Assembly (NCBI GenBank): GCA_964584985.1
Contig: CAZPBK010000002.1
Location: forward strand, 1 to 64,000
Direction of reading: 5' to 3'
Source of the DNA: JABMRF01 sp964584985
GTDB lineage: Bacteria; Patescibacteriota; Patescibacteriia; UBA11705; JABHMO01
Length of the DNA: 64,000 bases
Part shown: one piece after another, positions 14,808 to 24,094 of the stretch
Layout: every line of letters starts with the position of its first letter
Numbering within the stretch: position 1 is the first letter of the stretch
Program-made: the position numbers and the translations under genes
The notes under the pieces: generated by a model
What the model saw: the letters and a program-made list of their open reading frames with translations, nothing else
Database searches by the model: none
Told to the model about the DNA's origin: nothing

Positions 14808-15170
14808 ATGAGTAAATATAATAAAAAATTAGGTCGGTGGGGAGAGGAATTGGCTGAAAAATATTATCAGGGAAAAGGTTATAAGTTTTTAACAAAAAAT
14901 TGGAGTACCAGAGAAGGAGAAATTGATTTGATATTTTGTAAAAATAAAGATTTAATTTTTGTGGAAGTAAAGACCAGAACCACCACGATTTTCGGCTATG
15001 GAGAGCAGGCGGTAAATGACCGAAAAAAGGAAAAAATAAAAAAAGCCATTAAAGAATATCGGTTGAAAAATGAAAAATTTGATGATTATTTTCCGCGTTT
15101 TGATATTTTGGTGGTGGAATTAAACAATCTTGCACCTAAATTTATTTGTTATGAAAATGTTATATTATAA
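14808..15170 (+). CDS. YraN/UPF0102 family endonuclease-like protein
   Basis: A 120-residue protein of the YraN family, which has a Holliday-junction-resolvase-like PD-(D/E)XK fold. LGRWGEELAEKYYQGKGYKF, REGEIDLIFCKNKDLIFVEVK (Glu-Ile-Asp then Glu-Val-Lys, the metal and catalytic residues) and a basic helix after them are all present. Its cellular role is not settled; a DNA-processing role is assumed. Confidence 0.9.
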   Translation: MSKYNKKLGRWGEELAEKYYQGKGYKFLTKNWSTREGEIDLIFCKNKDLIFVEVKTRTTTIFGYGEQAVNDRKKEKIKKAIKEYRLKNEKFDDYFPRFDILVVELNNLAPKFICYENVIL

Positions 15171-15212
15171 AAAAAAGTCAAAAAAGTTTTTTTGACATAA
15201 TTAATTAAAAAT

Positions 15213-15548
15213 ATGGAGAACAAAAAACCAAAAAACAGTGCTCAAGACGCTGAGGAAAATAAAATTTTAGCGGCCATAAGCTATCTGGGAATTCTTTGTT
15301 TGATTCCGATTTTATTGAAAAAAGACAGTAAGTTTGTAATGTTTCACGCCAAACAAGGTTTGGTTTTGTTTATTGCCGAAGTGGCCATATCTTTTATTAA
15401 TATAATCCCGATTTTAGGTCAGATGATTTGGTTGGCGGCCGCTTTGATTTTTATTGTGGTTTCCGTGATGGGAATAATAAAAGCTTATCAAGGTGTTTGG
15501 TGGAAAATTCCAATTGTTTCAGAATATGCAAAAAAAATAAAATTGTAA
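15213..15548 (+). CDS. DUF4870-type small membrane protein
   Basis: A 111-residue protein with a polar N-terminus and three to four hydrophobic helices (about 20-34, 44-66, 68-88). NKILAAISYLGILCLIPIL and KFVMFHAKQGLVLFI match the DUF4870/Tic20-like family of small membrane proteins. Function is unknown. The pyruvate kinase gene starts 8 nt after it. Confidence 0.7.
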   Translation: MENKKPKNSAQDAEENKILAAISYLGILCLIPILLKKDSKFVMFHAKQGLVLFIAEVAISFINIIPILGQMIWLAAALIFIVVSVMGIIKAYQGVWWKIPIVSEYAKKIKL

Positions 15549-15555
15549 ATTTTTT

Positions 15556-16983
15556 ATGAAAAAAACCAAAATAGTTTGTACATTGGGTCCGGCCAGCGAT
15601 AAAAAGAAAATATTAAAACAATTGGTGGAAAACGGCATGAATGTGGCGCGTTTGAATTTTTCGCACAATACCCACGCTTATCATGAGCGAGTGATGAAAA
15701 GAGTTTGTTCGGTGGCTACGGAGCTTAATGAACCGGTGGCGATTTTGCAGGATTTGCAAGGTCCGCGGATCAGGTTGGGTAATTTGCCGGAAAAAGGAAT
15801 AATGTTAAAAAAAGGACAGGAAAGAATTTTAACTTCCGGAAGAGAAACAAAGGAAAAAATTCCGGTGGACTATAAAGAAATGCCCAAAGATGTTAAGCCC
15901 GGAGACAGAATCTTGATTGCCGACGGTTTAATTGGTTTGGAGGTTTTAAAAACCAATCACAATGACATTAAGGTAAAGGTTATTACCGGTGGACGGATTT
16001 TTTCCCACAAAGGTATAAATCTTCCTGATAGTGATGTTAGTGTTCCCGTTTTGTCGGAAAAAGATAAAAAAGATCTTTTTTTCGGAGTGAAGAACGGAGT
16101 TGACTTTGTGGCTTTATCCTTTGTTCGCAGTGCCAAAGATGTTTACGATTTAAAATATTTGATCAAAAAATACACCAAAGAATTAAAAACAAAAGAACCG
16201 CCAATAAAAATAGTGGTAAAAGTTGAAAGAAGAGAGGCGGTTGATAATATTGACGAAATCATTGAAGCTACCGATGGAGTAATGGTGGCCAGAGGTGATT
16301 TGGGCATTGAATTGCCGGCTGAAGATGTGCCGTTAATGCAAAAAATGATTATTGATAAATGTTTGCAGGCGGCTAAGCCGGTTATTGTGGCTACGCAAAT
16401 GCTTGATTCCATGATTAAAAATCCAAGACCGACCAGAGCCGAGGTCAGTGATGTGGCCAATGCGGTTATTGATCACACTGACGCGGTGATGTTATCAGGA
16501 GAAACAGCAGCCGGAAAATATCCGGTTGAAACCGTGGATACCATGAGAAAAATAATAAAAAAAACAGAGGATTCCGCATATGATGATTTGGTAGTAAAGG
16601 ATAAGATTAAACATATTGTGCCAACCAATGAAGCAATTAGTAGTGTAGCCAAAATGCTTTCCGGCGCCTTAAAAACCAAATTGATTTTGGTAGCCACTTT
16701 ATCAGGTTATTCGGCCAAGGTGGTTAGTCGTTATAGGCCTCAGTTGCCGGTTTTTGCAGTTTGCGATACGGAAAAAGTCAGGCGTCAGTTATCTTTAACC
16801 TGGGGGGTCAGGGCTTTTTCTTTATCCACCTGCGAATCTTTTGAAGAATTACTTGACCGTTCAATTGGCTATTTGAAAAAAGTAAAACAATTAAAAATCG
16901 AAGATAAGATTATAATCATCGCCGGCCAGCCGGTGGGACGCAGCGGTAATGTTAATTTGGTGGAAATAAAAACCATTGAATAG
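15556..16983 (+). CDS. pyk: Pyruvate kinase
   Basis: A 475-residue glycolytic enzyme making ATP and pyruvate from phosphoenolpyruvate. MKKTKIVCTLGPASDKKKIL, NVARLNFSHNTHAYH, AILQDLQGPRIRLG, VKVERREAVDNIDEII, GVMVARGDLGIELP and QMLDSMIKNPRPTRAEVSDVA are all family signatures including the catalytic Lys and the Mg2+/K+ site. The C-terminal allosteric domain is present. PEP synthase follows 9 nt later, so enzymes for both directions between pyruvate and PEP share a transcript. Confidence 0.95.
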   Translation: MKKTKIVCTLGPASDKKKILKQLVENGMNVARLNFSHNTHAYHERVMKRVCSVATELNEPVAILQDLQGPRIRLGNLPEKGIMLKKGQERILTSGRETKEKIPVDYKEMPKDVKPGDRILIADGLIGLEVLKTNHNDIKVKVITGGRIFSHKGINLPDSDVSVPVLSEKDKKDLFFGVKNGVDFVALSFVRSAKDVYDLKYLIKKYTKELKTKEPPIKIVVKVERREAVDNIDEIIEATDGVMVARGDLGIELPAEDVPLMQKMIIDKCLQAAKPVIVATQMLDSMIKNPRPTRAEVSDVANAVIDHTDAVMLSGETAAGKYPVETVDTMRKIIKKTEDSAYDDLVVKDKIKHIVPTNEAISSVAKMLSGALKTKLILVATLSGYSAKVVSRYRPQLPVFAVCDTEKVRRQLSLTWGVRAFSLSTCESFEELLDRSIGYLKKVKQLKIEDKIIIIAGQPVGRSGNVNLVEIKTIE

Positions 16984-16992
16984 TCTTTTATT

Positions 16993-19365
16993 ATGCTTAA
17001 AAAAGACAAATACATTTTATTTTTTTCAGAGATTTCTCAAAAAGACTTGGATCTTGTGGGCGGAAAAAATGCGGCTTTGGGACAAATGGTTAAAAGTTTA
17101 AGCAAAAAAAGGATTAGAGTCCCCAAGGGGTTTGCGGTGACTTCTAAAACATACTATGATTTTATTGAACAAGGAGGGATAAAAAAACAAATTAGTGATA
17201 TTTTAAAAAAACTGGATACTTCAGATACCGCGGACTTGCAAAAAAGGGGTCGTCAGGTCAGATCATTGATTATGAAAACCGAGTTCTCCGAAAAATTGCA
17301 AAATGAAATAACTGTTGCTTATAAAAAACTGGCTAAAAAATATCAAAGCAAAAATCTTTCGGTCGCTGTGCGCAGTTCAGCCACGGCCGAGGATTTGCCC
17401 ATGGCTTCTTTTGCCGGACAATTGGAGTCTTTTTTAAATATCAAGGGACGAGAAGAATTGCTTAAAACCGTGAAAAAATGTTTTGCTTCTTTATTTACCG
17501 ATCGGGCTATTTCTTATCGCCAGGACAAAGGGTTTTCTCTTTGGCAGGTGGCCATTTCCGTGGGAGTACAAAAAATGGTTAGAAGCGATAAAGCCGGAGC
17601 CGGAGTAATGTTTACTTTGGAGCCTGAATCGGGGTTTCCCGATTTGGTGGTTATAAATGCCGGTTGGGGACTTGGAGAAAATTTAGTCAAAGGAAATATT
17701 TCGCCGGATGAATTCTATGTTTACAAAAATAAGCTAAAAAACTTCAAGCCTATCATCAAAAAATCTCTGGGTGGCAAAGAACTTACCATGATTTACGATT
17801 CTTTGAACAATAAAGCGACAAAAAACATAAAAACATCGCTTAAGAAAAAAAACAGCTTTACGCTTTCCGACAAAGAAATATTGGATTTGGCAAAATGGGG
17901 AGTTGAAATAGAAAAACATTTTAAAAAACCAATGGATATTGAATGGGCCAAGGACGGTAAAGATGGGAAATTGTATATTGTTCAAGCTCGGCCGGAAACA
18001 GTACACAGTCCCAAAAAAAGAAAAACAATTAACAAGTATTATTTGGCTGAAAAATCCGAAATTATTTTAACCGGAACAGCAGTGGGATCCAAAGTGTCCG
18101 CGGGAAAAGTTAAGATAATAAAATCAGTCAATCAGATAAAAAAATTCAAAAAAGGTGAAATTTTGGTAGCCGAAATGACTGATCCGTCATGGGAGCCGAT
18201 TATGAAAAAAGCGGCCGGAATAATTACCGAGAAAGGGGGGAGGACTTGTCATGCGGCTATTGTTAGTCGCGAGTTGGGTGTTCCTTGCTTGGTGGGCACG
18301 GAAAAAGCCATGGAAGTTTTAAAAAACAATCAAAAAATAACTATTGATTGTTCTCAGGGCGCCAAAGGATCGGTTTATCAAGGTGCATTGAATATAAAAA
18401 AAAGTAAAATTGATTTAAAAAAAATAAAATTACCCAAAAGTCCGGATATAATGATGAATATGGGTAATCCGGAAGTGGCTTTTAAATACTCGGTTATGCC
18501 CAATCGGGGAGTGGGGTTGGCCCGTCAAGAATTTATTATCAGCAATTATATTGGTATTCATCCTTTGGCTTTGATTGAATACAAAAAATTGGCCACTAAA
18601 ACTCAAAAAAAGATAGATAAAAAAACAAGCGGTTATAAGTTAAAGAGTGATTTTTACATTGATAAACTGGCCGAAGGTATTGGTCAAATTGCCGCCGCCT
18701 TTTATCCCAAACCGGTTATTGTCAGATTCTCGGATTTCAAAACCGGTGAATATAAAAATTTAATTGCCGGAAAAATATACGAACCGGAAGAAAGCAATCC
18801 CATGATCGGTTGGCGTGGGGCCTCCAGATATTATGATGATAAGTTTAAGCCGGCTTTTACTTTGGAACTGGAAGCCATTAAAAAAGTTAAAAAAAATTTT
18901 GGTTTGGACAATCTGCAGGTAATGATCCCTTTTTGTCGTAGTGTTGAGGAGGCGAGAAAAGTTTTAAAAATAATAAAACAAAACGGATTAAAGCGTTCTA
19001 AAAAATTTAAAATATATCTAATGTGTGAATTGCCGGTCAATGTTTGGCAAGCTGAAGAGTTTTTAAAATTAGTGGACGGATACAGCATTGGCAGTAATGA
19101 TTTGACTCAGTTGACGCTCGGAGTTGATCGCGATTCCGAACTGGTCAGTCATATTTATGATGAATTTAATTCGGCGGTCAAGAAAAGCATTGCCAAGGTT
19201 ATCCAGATCGCCAAAAAAATGAATAAAAAGGTGGGTTTTTGCGGGCAAGCGCCTTCTGACTTTCCGGAATTTGCTGAATTTTTGGCTAAAAAAAACATTT
19301 CGGGTATTTCAGTTACTCCGGACAGTGTTATTTCAGTTATTAAGCATTTGCAAAATAATAAGTAG
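16993..19365 (+). CDS. ppsA: Phosphoenolpyruvate synthase
   Basis: A 790-residue enzyme of the PEP-utilising family. The N-terminal ATP-binding domain has LVGGKNAALGQM and VAVRSSATAEDLPMASFAGQ; the swivelling phosphohistidine domain has GGRTCHAAIVSRELGVPCLVG with the catalytic His; the C-terminal PEP/pyruvate domain has GSNDLTQLTLGVDRDSE and GFCGQAPSD. It makes PEP from pyruvate and ATP, releasing AMP and phosphate. Compared with pyruvate phosphate dikinase it lacks that enzyme's N-terminal insertion. Confidence 0.93.
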   Translation: MLKKDKYILFFSEISQKDLDLVGGKNAALGQMVKSLSKKRIRVPKGFAVTSKTYYDFIEQGGIKKQISDILKKLDTSDTADLQKRGRQVRSLIMKTEFSEKLQNEITVAYKKLAKKYQSKNLSVAVRSSATAEDLPMASFAGQLESFLNIKGREELLKTVKKCFASLFTDRAISYRQDKGFSLWQVAISVGVQKMVRSDKAGAGVMFTLEPESGFPDLVVINAGWGLGENLVKGNISPDEFYVYKNKLKNFKPIIKKSLGGKELTMIYDSLNNKATKNIKTSLKKKNSFTLSDKEILDLAKWGVEIEKHFKKPMDIEWAKDGKDGKLYIVQARPETVHSPKKRKTINKYYLAEKSEIILTGTAVGSKVSAGKVKIIKSVNQIKKFKKGEILVAEMTDPSWEPIMKKAAGIITEKGGRTCHAAIVSRELGVPCLVGTEKAMEVLKNNQKITIDCSQGAKGSVYQGALNIKKSKIDLKKIKLPKSPDIMMNMGNPEVAFKYSVMPNRGVGLARQEFIISNYIGIHPLALIEYKKLATKTQKKIDKKTSGYKLKSDFYIDKLAEGIGQIAAAFYPKPVIVRFSDFKTGEYKNLIAGKIYEPEESNPMIGWRGASRYYDDKFKPAFTLELEAIKKVKKNFGLDNLQVMIPFCRSVEEARKVLKIIKQNGLKRSKKFKIYLMCELPVNVWQAEEFLKLVDGYSIGSNDLTQLTLGVDRDSELVSHIYDEFNSAVKKSIAKVIQIAKKMNKKVGFCGQAPSDFPEFAEFLAKKNISGISVTPDSVISVIKHLQNNK

Positions 19366-19373
19366 AAGATTTT

Positions 19374-19610
19374 ATGAAATGGCAAGCAAGATATTTATTG
19401 CTTTTAATTTTCATAATGCTGGTTTTAACGGCGATGTTTTTTATTTATTCCAATGTTAAAACAGAAGAAAGGTATCTTTATTATCAGGGAGAACCGACAA
19501 AAATGCAGCGTTTAACTTGCTTTTTGAAAGGAGGAGTAATTGAAAGACAGTCGGGTTTAAAAGAACAAGAAGATTTAAAAACAGAATTTTATTTTTGCCA
19601 TTTTCATTAA
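19374..19610 (+). CDS. Small membrane-anchored hypothetical protein
   Basis: A 78-residue protein with one N-terminal membrane helix (about 7-25) and a short extracytoplasmic tail with two cysteines (FLKGGV region and FYFCHFH at the end). It lies 8 nt after ppsA. I recognise no family. The downstream DNA is a decayed gene that also begins with a membrane anchor. Confidence 0.5.
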   Translation: MKWQARYLLLLIFIMLVLTAMFFIYSNVKTEERYLYYQGEPTKMQRLTCFLKGGVIERQSGLKEQEDLKTEFYFCHFH

Positions 19611-19650
19611 TAATTTGTTAAAGGTAAGTTTAAAAAAATAAACAAAGAGT

Positions 19651-20200
19651 AAAAAAACAATTATTGCAGTTTCATTGATTGGTGTGGCTGTTTTTTTCGG
19701 AGTAACTGCGTACTTGGTAATAATGAACAATAAAATCCGGTGGAAAAAATCAGTCTGATTATTCTGCTTCGCCGGCAGGAAAAGAAAGAACCGATAAAAA
19801 AGAATATTCTGCCGTAAAAGAACGTGGTATTGAATTTCCGGTAGATTCAGATCTTACCGATCAGTTGAGATCTGAGATTAAGAGAAATATTGAGCCCTAC
19901 AAAAGGGAGATTGCAAAATTTTCTTCCAAAGAGCTGAAAGATTTTTGCCAGAGCTCCATTAATGTTCATGATAGGGGTTATGAGACCTCTTATAAGACCT
20001 GAGTTGTCGTATTATCATTGACAAAGTTTTTTGGAAAACCGGTTTACGGTAATTTTCCCAGTTTGGAAACAACAAAAGAGTTTGATGATTTTTACATTCG
20101 TCCCTCTTTTGGGTTGGGCGTGCCATTCGGTTTTAATGATCATGACTACCAGGAGAAGAAGACCATGTATTTTGAATTGAATAAGCCTATTTGAAAATAA
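19651..20200 (+). pseudogene. Decayed gene for a membrane-anchored protein
   Basis: Translation gives a plausible anchor (KKTIIAVSLIGVAVFFGVTA) with no start codon, then a shift of frame at an AAAA run (19732-19735). In the new frame a coherent hydrophilic protein follows (KSGGKNQSDYSASPAGKERT, then SDLTDQLRSEIKRNIEPYKR) to an in-frame TGA at 20000, continues (VVVLSLTKFFGKPVYGNFPS) to another TGA at 20192, and ends in TAA at 20198. Remnants may reach about 20347. At least three independent lesions argue for a pseudogene over one sequencing error. I do not recognise the family. 20201-20366 holds no other feature I can support. Confidence 0.65.
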
Positions 20201-20366
20201 ATCTATTCAAGCGTTAAGTCAATTAGACTAATTAATTAAATTCCCAAGACGGGGGTAAAGAATTTTCAATTTATCGCTTAAGCAAATGGATTAACTCCCG
20301 GAGATTTATTTTTCAAATGAGGCGAATTTTTTTGCTCCAATTTTATTGCCATTCTAAAAATAATTT

Positions 20367-21503
20367 ATGAGAAAAAAAACAGATAAAATGGCTTTTTGGC
20401 AGGCAGTGGCCACTATGATCGGCACGATAATCGGAGCCGGTGTTTTGGGCGTGCCTTATGTTATTGCTCAGGCCGGTGCGGGCATTGGAATTTTTTCTTT
20501 AATTTTTTTGGGTTTGGCGGCTTTGCTTTTGAATTTGATGTTTTCCGAAGTTATTTTAAGAACCAATTTTCGTCATCAAGTGGCCGGATATGCCAAAAAA
20601 TACCTTGGAAAATTTTTTTTCCGTATGGAGACCGCTTCTCTTTTGATCGGCGGTTACGGCGGCTTGCTTGCCTATATTATCGGAGAAGGAGAGGTTATCA
20701 GTGCTTTGTTTGGCGGTAAGGCCGTTGTGGGCAGTTTGATATTTTTTGCCATTGCCGCAATTATCTTGTTTGTAGGTATTGATACGATAAAGGTTTTTGA
20801 GTTTTGGATGGTTGGTGCTTTTATCATAATTATTTTAGCTATTTGTTTCTTTGCTTTGCCCGGGATTCAGGTGGAGAATTGGTATTATCTGGATTGGAGT
20901 AAGGCCATGTTGCCATATGGTGTGATTTTGTTTGCTTATGGTGGCGCCGCTGCGGTTGTTCCCATGAGAGAGATTTTACGAAAACAAGAAAAAAAATTAA
21001 AATCAGCCGTGACCGTGGCCACGCTTATTCCGGTGATTATTTACATATTGTTTTCTTTGGTTGTGGTTGGGGTGACCGGACTTAATACCACGGATGTGGC
21101 TACGCTCGGGTTGGGGGAGGAATTGGGAAAATCATTTTTGTTGTTTGGTAATGTTTTTGCTCTTTTAGCCATGGCTACCAGTTTTTTGAGTATTGCCTTG
21201 ACCATTAAAGAATATTTTAGTTTTGATCTGAGGTTATCAAATTTTTTTTCCAGCTTTTTGACCTTGGTTGTCCCTTTGGCGGTTTTTCTTTTGGGTAATA
21301 GAAATTTTGTGGAAACTATGGGAGTAGCCGGAAGTATGGCTTTTGGTTTGACCGGAATAGTCTTGGTTTTTTTGTTTTGGAAAGCCAAAAAGTTTGGTGA
21401 CAGAAGACCAGAGTTTACTTTACCCGGATTTAAGATTACCGGTTGGGGATTGATAACGGTTTTATTAGGAGGTATAATTTATACAATAATAGGTTTAATA
21501 TAG
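20367..21503 (+). CDS. Aromatic/neutral amino acid permease-like transporter
   Basis: A 378-residue protein with about 11 membrane helices. MAFWQAVATMIGTIIGAGVL and GVPYVIAQAGAGIGI near the start are typical of the tryptophan/tyrosine permease and SLC38-like branch of the APC superfamily. ILFAYGGAAAVVPMREILRK matches the helix 5/6 region. It would carry amino acids across the cytoplasmic membrane; the substrate is unclear. It starts 26 nt beyond pseudogene remnants. Confidence 0.8.
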   Translation: MRKKTDKMAFWQAVATMIGTIIGAGVLGVPYVIAQAGAGIGIFSLIFLGLAALLLNLMFSEVILRTNFRHQVAGYAKKYLGKFFFRMETASLLIGGYGGLLAYIIGEGEVISALFGGKAVVGSLIFFAIAAIILFVGIDTIKVFEFWMVGAFIIIILAICFFALPGIQVENWYYLDWSKAMLPYGVILFAYGGAAAVVPMREILRKQEKKLKSAVTVATLIPVIIYILFSLVVVGVTGLNTTDVATLGLGEELGKSFLLFGNVFALLAMATSFLSIALTIKEYFSFDLRLSNFFSSFLTLVVPLAVFLLGNRNFVETMGVAGSMAFGLTGIVLVFLFWKAKKFGDRRPEFTLPGFKITGWGLITVLLGGIIYTIIGLI

Positions 21504-21598
21504 GTTTGTTTATTCTAATTTTAGGTAATTTTCGTCTTGGGCGGATTTTTGTCTTCACTTGATTTTTCAGGTTTTATATGATAAGGTGAAACAAAATT

Positions 21599-23098
21599 AT
21601 GAAGAGTGAAAATAAAGTAAAAAATCGTATTTTAGAAATAATCCCCGGCTTGTTGGTCTGGCTAACTTTTATTTTGGCTGTGATTTTTTCTTTTGTTAAA
21701 CCCATTTGGGTCATTGGTTTTATTATTGCTTTTGATTTGTTTTGGTTGGTTAGAATAATTTATTTTGTTGTGTTGGTGGCATCTTCTTACAAAAGTTATC
21801 AACGCGCCGTTAAGATTGATTGGCTGGAAAAAGTAAAAGAAATAAAAAAATGGCAAGATTATTATCATATTGTTTATTTACCGACATACGGGGAGTCTTT
21901 AAAAGTGTTGCGTTCAACCTTGGACAGTCTTTTGAAAAGTAATTATCCCAGCGAAAAAATGATTGTTATTTTGGGAGGAGAGGGCAGAATAAAGGAGGAT
22001 TTTTTGCCAAAAGCCCAAGTAATAGAAAAAGAATATCAAGATAAATTTTTTAAATTAAAAATAACTTTACATCCGGACGGTCTGGAAGGGGAAATGAAGG
22101 GAAAAGGAGCCAATGCTCATTGGATGGGACAGAGATCCAGGGAAATGATTGATAAACTGGGTTTTGATTATGAAAAATTAATTGTTTCTTATTTTGATAG
22201 CGATACCTGTGTCCATCCGGAATATTTTTCTCATTTGGCTTATAAGTATCTAACTCATCCGGCTCCGACCAAGGTTTCTTATCAACCGGCTGTGAATTAC
22301 AATAATAATATCTGGGATGCCCCGGCCGCTATGAGAGTGACCGCTTTTGGTACGGTTTTTTGGCTTCTTATGGAATTGGTTCGGCCGGAAAGATTGGTGA
22401 CTTTCAGTTCACACAGTATGAGCTTTAAGGCGTTGGTGGACGTGGGATATTGGCAAAAAGATATTGTTACCGATGATTCGCGAATATTTTTTCAATGTTT
22501 TTTTCGATATAAAGGTGATTATTCGGTTGAGCCGATGTATATTCCGGTTTCTATGGATACGGTTATGGATGATAATTATTGGGTCGGCTTTAAAAATTTA
22601 TATAAACAGCAAAGACGTTGGGCCTGGGGAGTGGAGCATTTTCCTTATATGATGAAAAAGTTTAAAAAAGTAAAGGATATTTCTCCGGGTAAAAAAATAA
22701 AACTTTTGTGGCATCAAATGGAAGGCATGTATACTTGGGCCACCGCGCCTATTTTGTTGTTTGTTTTGGGGTATTTACCCTTGTTTGTGGCCGGGAGAAG
22801 CGGTGATATTTCCAAGTCGGTTATTGTGCAAAATGCTCCTTATGTTTTGCAAACATTGATGACTTTAGCCATGGTCGGTATGGTTTTTTCAGCCATTTTA
22901 AGCATGTTTATTCTTCCGCCACGACCAAAACAACATCCAAAATGGAAGTATTTGATAATGCTTTTTCAATGGATTTTGTTGCCCGTTACTTTTATTATTT
23001 TTGGGGCGATTCCGGCGGTTGATGCCCAAACCCGGCTTATGCTTGGGAAAAAATATCATTTGGGCTTTTTTGTTACCCCAAAAGCCAGAAAAAAATAA
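21599..23098 (+). CDS. Membrane glycosyltransferase, family 2 (processive type)
   Basis: A 499-residue protein. Two N-terminal helices (about 14-58) precede a GT-A domain with LPTYGESLKVLRSTLDSLL, a DxD-type SYFDSDTCVHPEYF, the acceptor-site VTDDSRIFFQ and the QQRRWAWG motif (QxxRW) of processive synthases related to cellulose and hyaluronan synthases. Three to four helices follow (about 375-480). It probably makes or extends a surface polysaccharide at the membrane. Two further GT2 genes follow within 14 nt and 4 nt, forming a glycan operon. Confidence 0.85.
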   Translation: MKSENKVKNRILEIIPGLLVWLTFILAVIFSFVKPIWVIGFIIAFDLFWLVRIIYFVVLVASSYKSYQRAVKIDWLEKVKEIKKWQDYYHIVYLPTYGESLKVLRSTLDSLLKSNYPSEKMIVILGGEGRIKEDFLPKAQVIEKEYQDKFFKLKITLHPDGLEGEMKGKGANAHWMGQRSREMIDKLGFDYEKLIVSYFDSDTCVHPEYFSHLAYKYLTHPAPTKVSYQPAVNYNNNIWDAPAAMRVTAFGTVFWLLMELVRPERLVTFSSHSMSFKALVDVGYWQKDIVTDDSRIFFQCFFRYKGDYSVEPMYIPVSMDTVMDDNYWVGFKNLYKQQRRWAWGVEHFPYMMKKFKKVKDISPGKKIKLLWHQMEGMYTWATAPILLFVLGYLPLFVAGRSGDISKSVIVQNAPYVLQTLMTLAMVGMVFSAILSMFILPPRPKQHPKWKYLIMLFQWILLPVTFIIFGAIPAVDAQTRLMLGKKYHLGFFVTPKARKK

Positions 23099-23112
23099 TA
23101 AATTGATTTTAT

Positions 23113-24090
23113 ATGGCAAAAATTTCAATAAATTTGGTAACCTGGAACGGAGAAAATTATGTAGAAGAGTGTTTGCGTTCGGTTATGAATCAAAGCTTTA
23201 AAGATTTTTCCGTGGTGGTTATTGATAATGGTTCCACCGATAATACAGTGGAAGTGATAAGGGAAAAATATCCGCATTTAAAAATAGTTGAACATAAAAA
23301 CAATCAGGGCTTTGCCAAAGCTCACAACCAGGCTGTTCATTGGACGAATTCTCAATATGTCCTGATGTTAAATCAGGATGTTGCTTTGCATGAAGATTTT
23401 CTTAAAGAAACGGTTAGATTCTTAGACAATAATTCAAATGTTGGAGCGGTGTCGGGTAGAATATACAAAATGAAAGAAGGGGAAAAAACAAATTATATTG
23501 ATTCTTTGGGATTAAGAATTTATAAAAATTTTAAAGTTTTAGATCTGGGATCCGGAGAAGTGGGATTGGAGAGAGAAAAACAAAACAAAGAAGTTTTTGG
23601 TGTTAGTGGAGCGGCTCCGGTTTTTCGTCGTAAAGCCTTGGAAGAGGTTGTTTATCAAAAAGAATATTTTGATGAGAGTTTTTTTAGTTATAAAGAAGAT
23701 GTTGATCTGAGTTTTCGTTTGCGTTTAGCCGGTTGGGAAAGTTGGTGTGTGGTCGGAGCCGTGGCTCATCATGTTCGTTCCGTTTCCGGTTCAGGAGAAA
23801 AAGACGGGAATAAAAAAATATTCAAGAACAGAAGGAGTAAATCAAGATTTGCCAATTATTATTCTTACAGAAATCATTTGTATTTTTTGAAAAAATGCTT
23901 GCCAAAAATGACTTTTGCGGTGTTTTTTTATGAATTTTCCAAGTTTTTATATCTGCTTTTGTTTGAGGTAAGGACTTTGAAAGCCTGGAAAGACTTTATG
24001 GCCAATAAAAAAGAACTAAAAGCCAAGCGTCGAGTTATTCTAAAAAATCGGAAAGTTGAAACATCCGAGCTCAATAAATGGTTAAAATAA
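23113..24090 (+). CDS. Glycosyltransferase family 2
   Basis: A 325-residue GT-A enzyme. ISINLVTWNGENYVEECLRS, VVIDNGSTDNTVEVI, NNQGFAKAHNQA and LMLNQDVALHEDF (DxD-like acceptor of the sugar nucleotide) form the nucleotide-sugar domain; ESFFSYKEDVDLSFRLRLAG gives the catalytic ED. This is the rhamnosyl/N-acetylglucosaminyl-transferase-like subfamily. It would transfer a sugar to a cell-surface glycan; dTDP-rhamnose is a possible donor as its pathway is in this window. Confidence 0.88.
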   Translation: MAKISINLVTWNGENYVEECLRSVMNQSFKDFSVVVIDNGSTDNTVEVIREKYPHLKIVEHKNNQGFAKAHNQAVHWTNSQYVLMLNQDVALHEDFLKETVRFLDNNSNVGAVSGRIYKMKEGEKTNYIDSLGLRIYKNFKVLDLGSGEVGLEREKQNKEVFGVSGAAPVFRRKALEEVVYQKEYFDESFFSYKEDVDLSFRLRLAGWESWCVVGAVAHHVRSVSGSGEKDGNKKIFKNRRSKSRFANYYSYRNHLYFLKKCLPKMTFAVFFYEFSKFLYLLLFEVRTLKAWKDFMANKKELKAKRRVILKNRKVETSELNKWLK

Positions 24091-24094
24091 AAAT

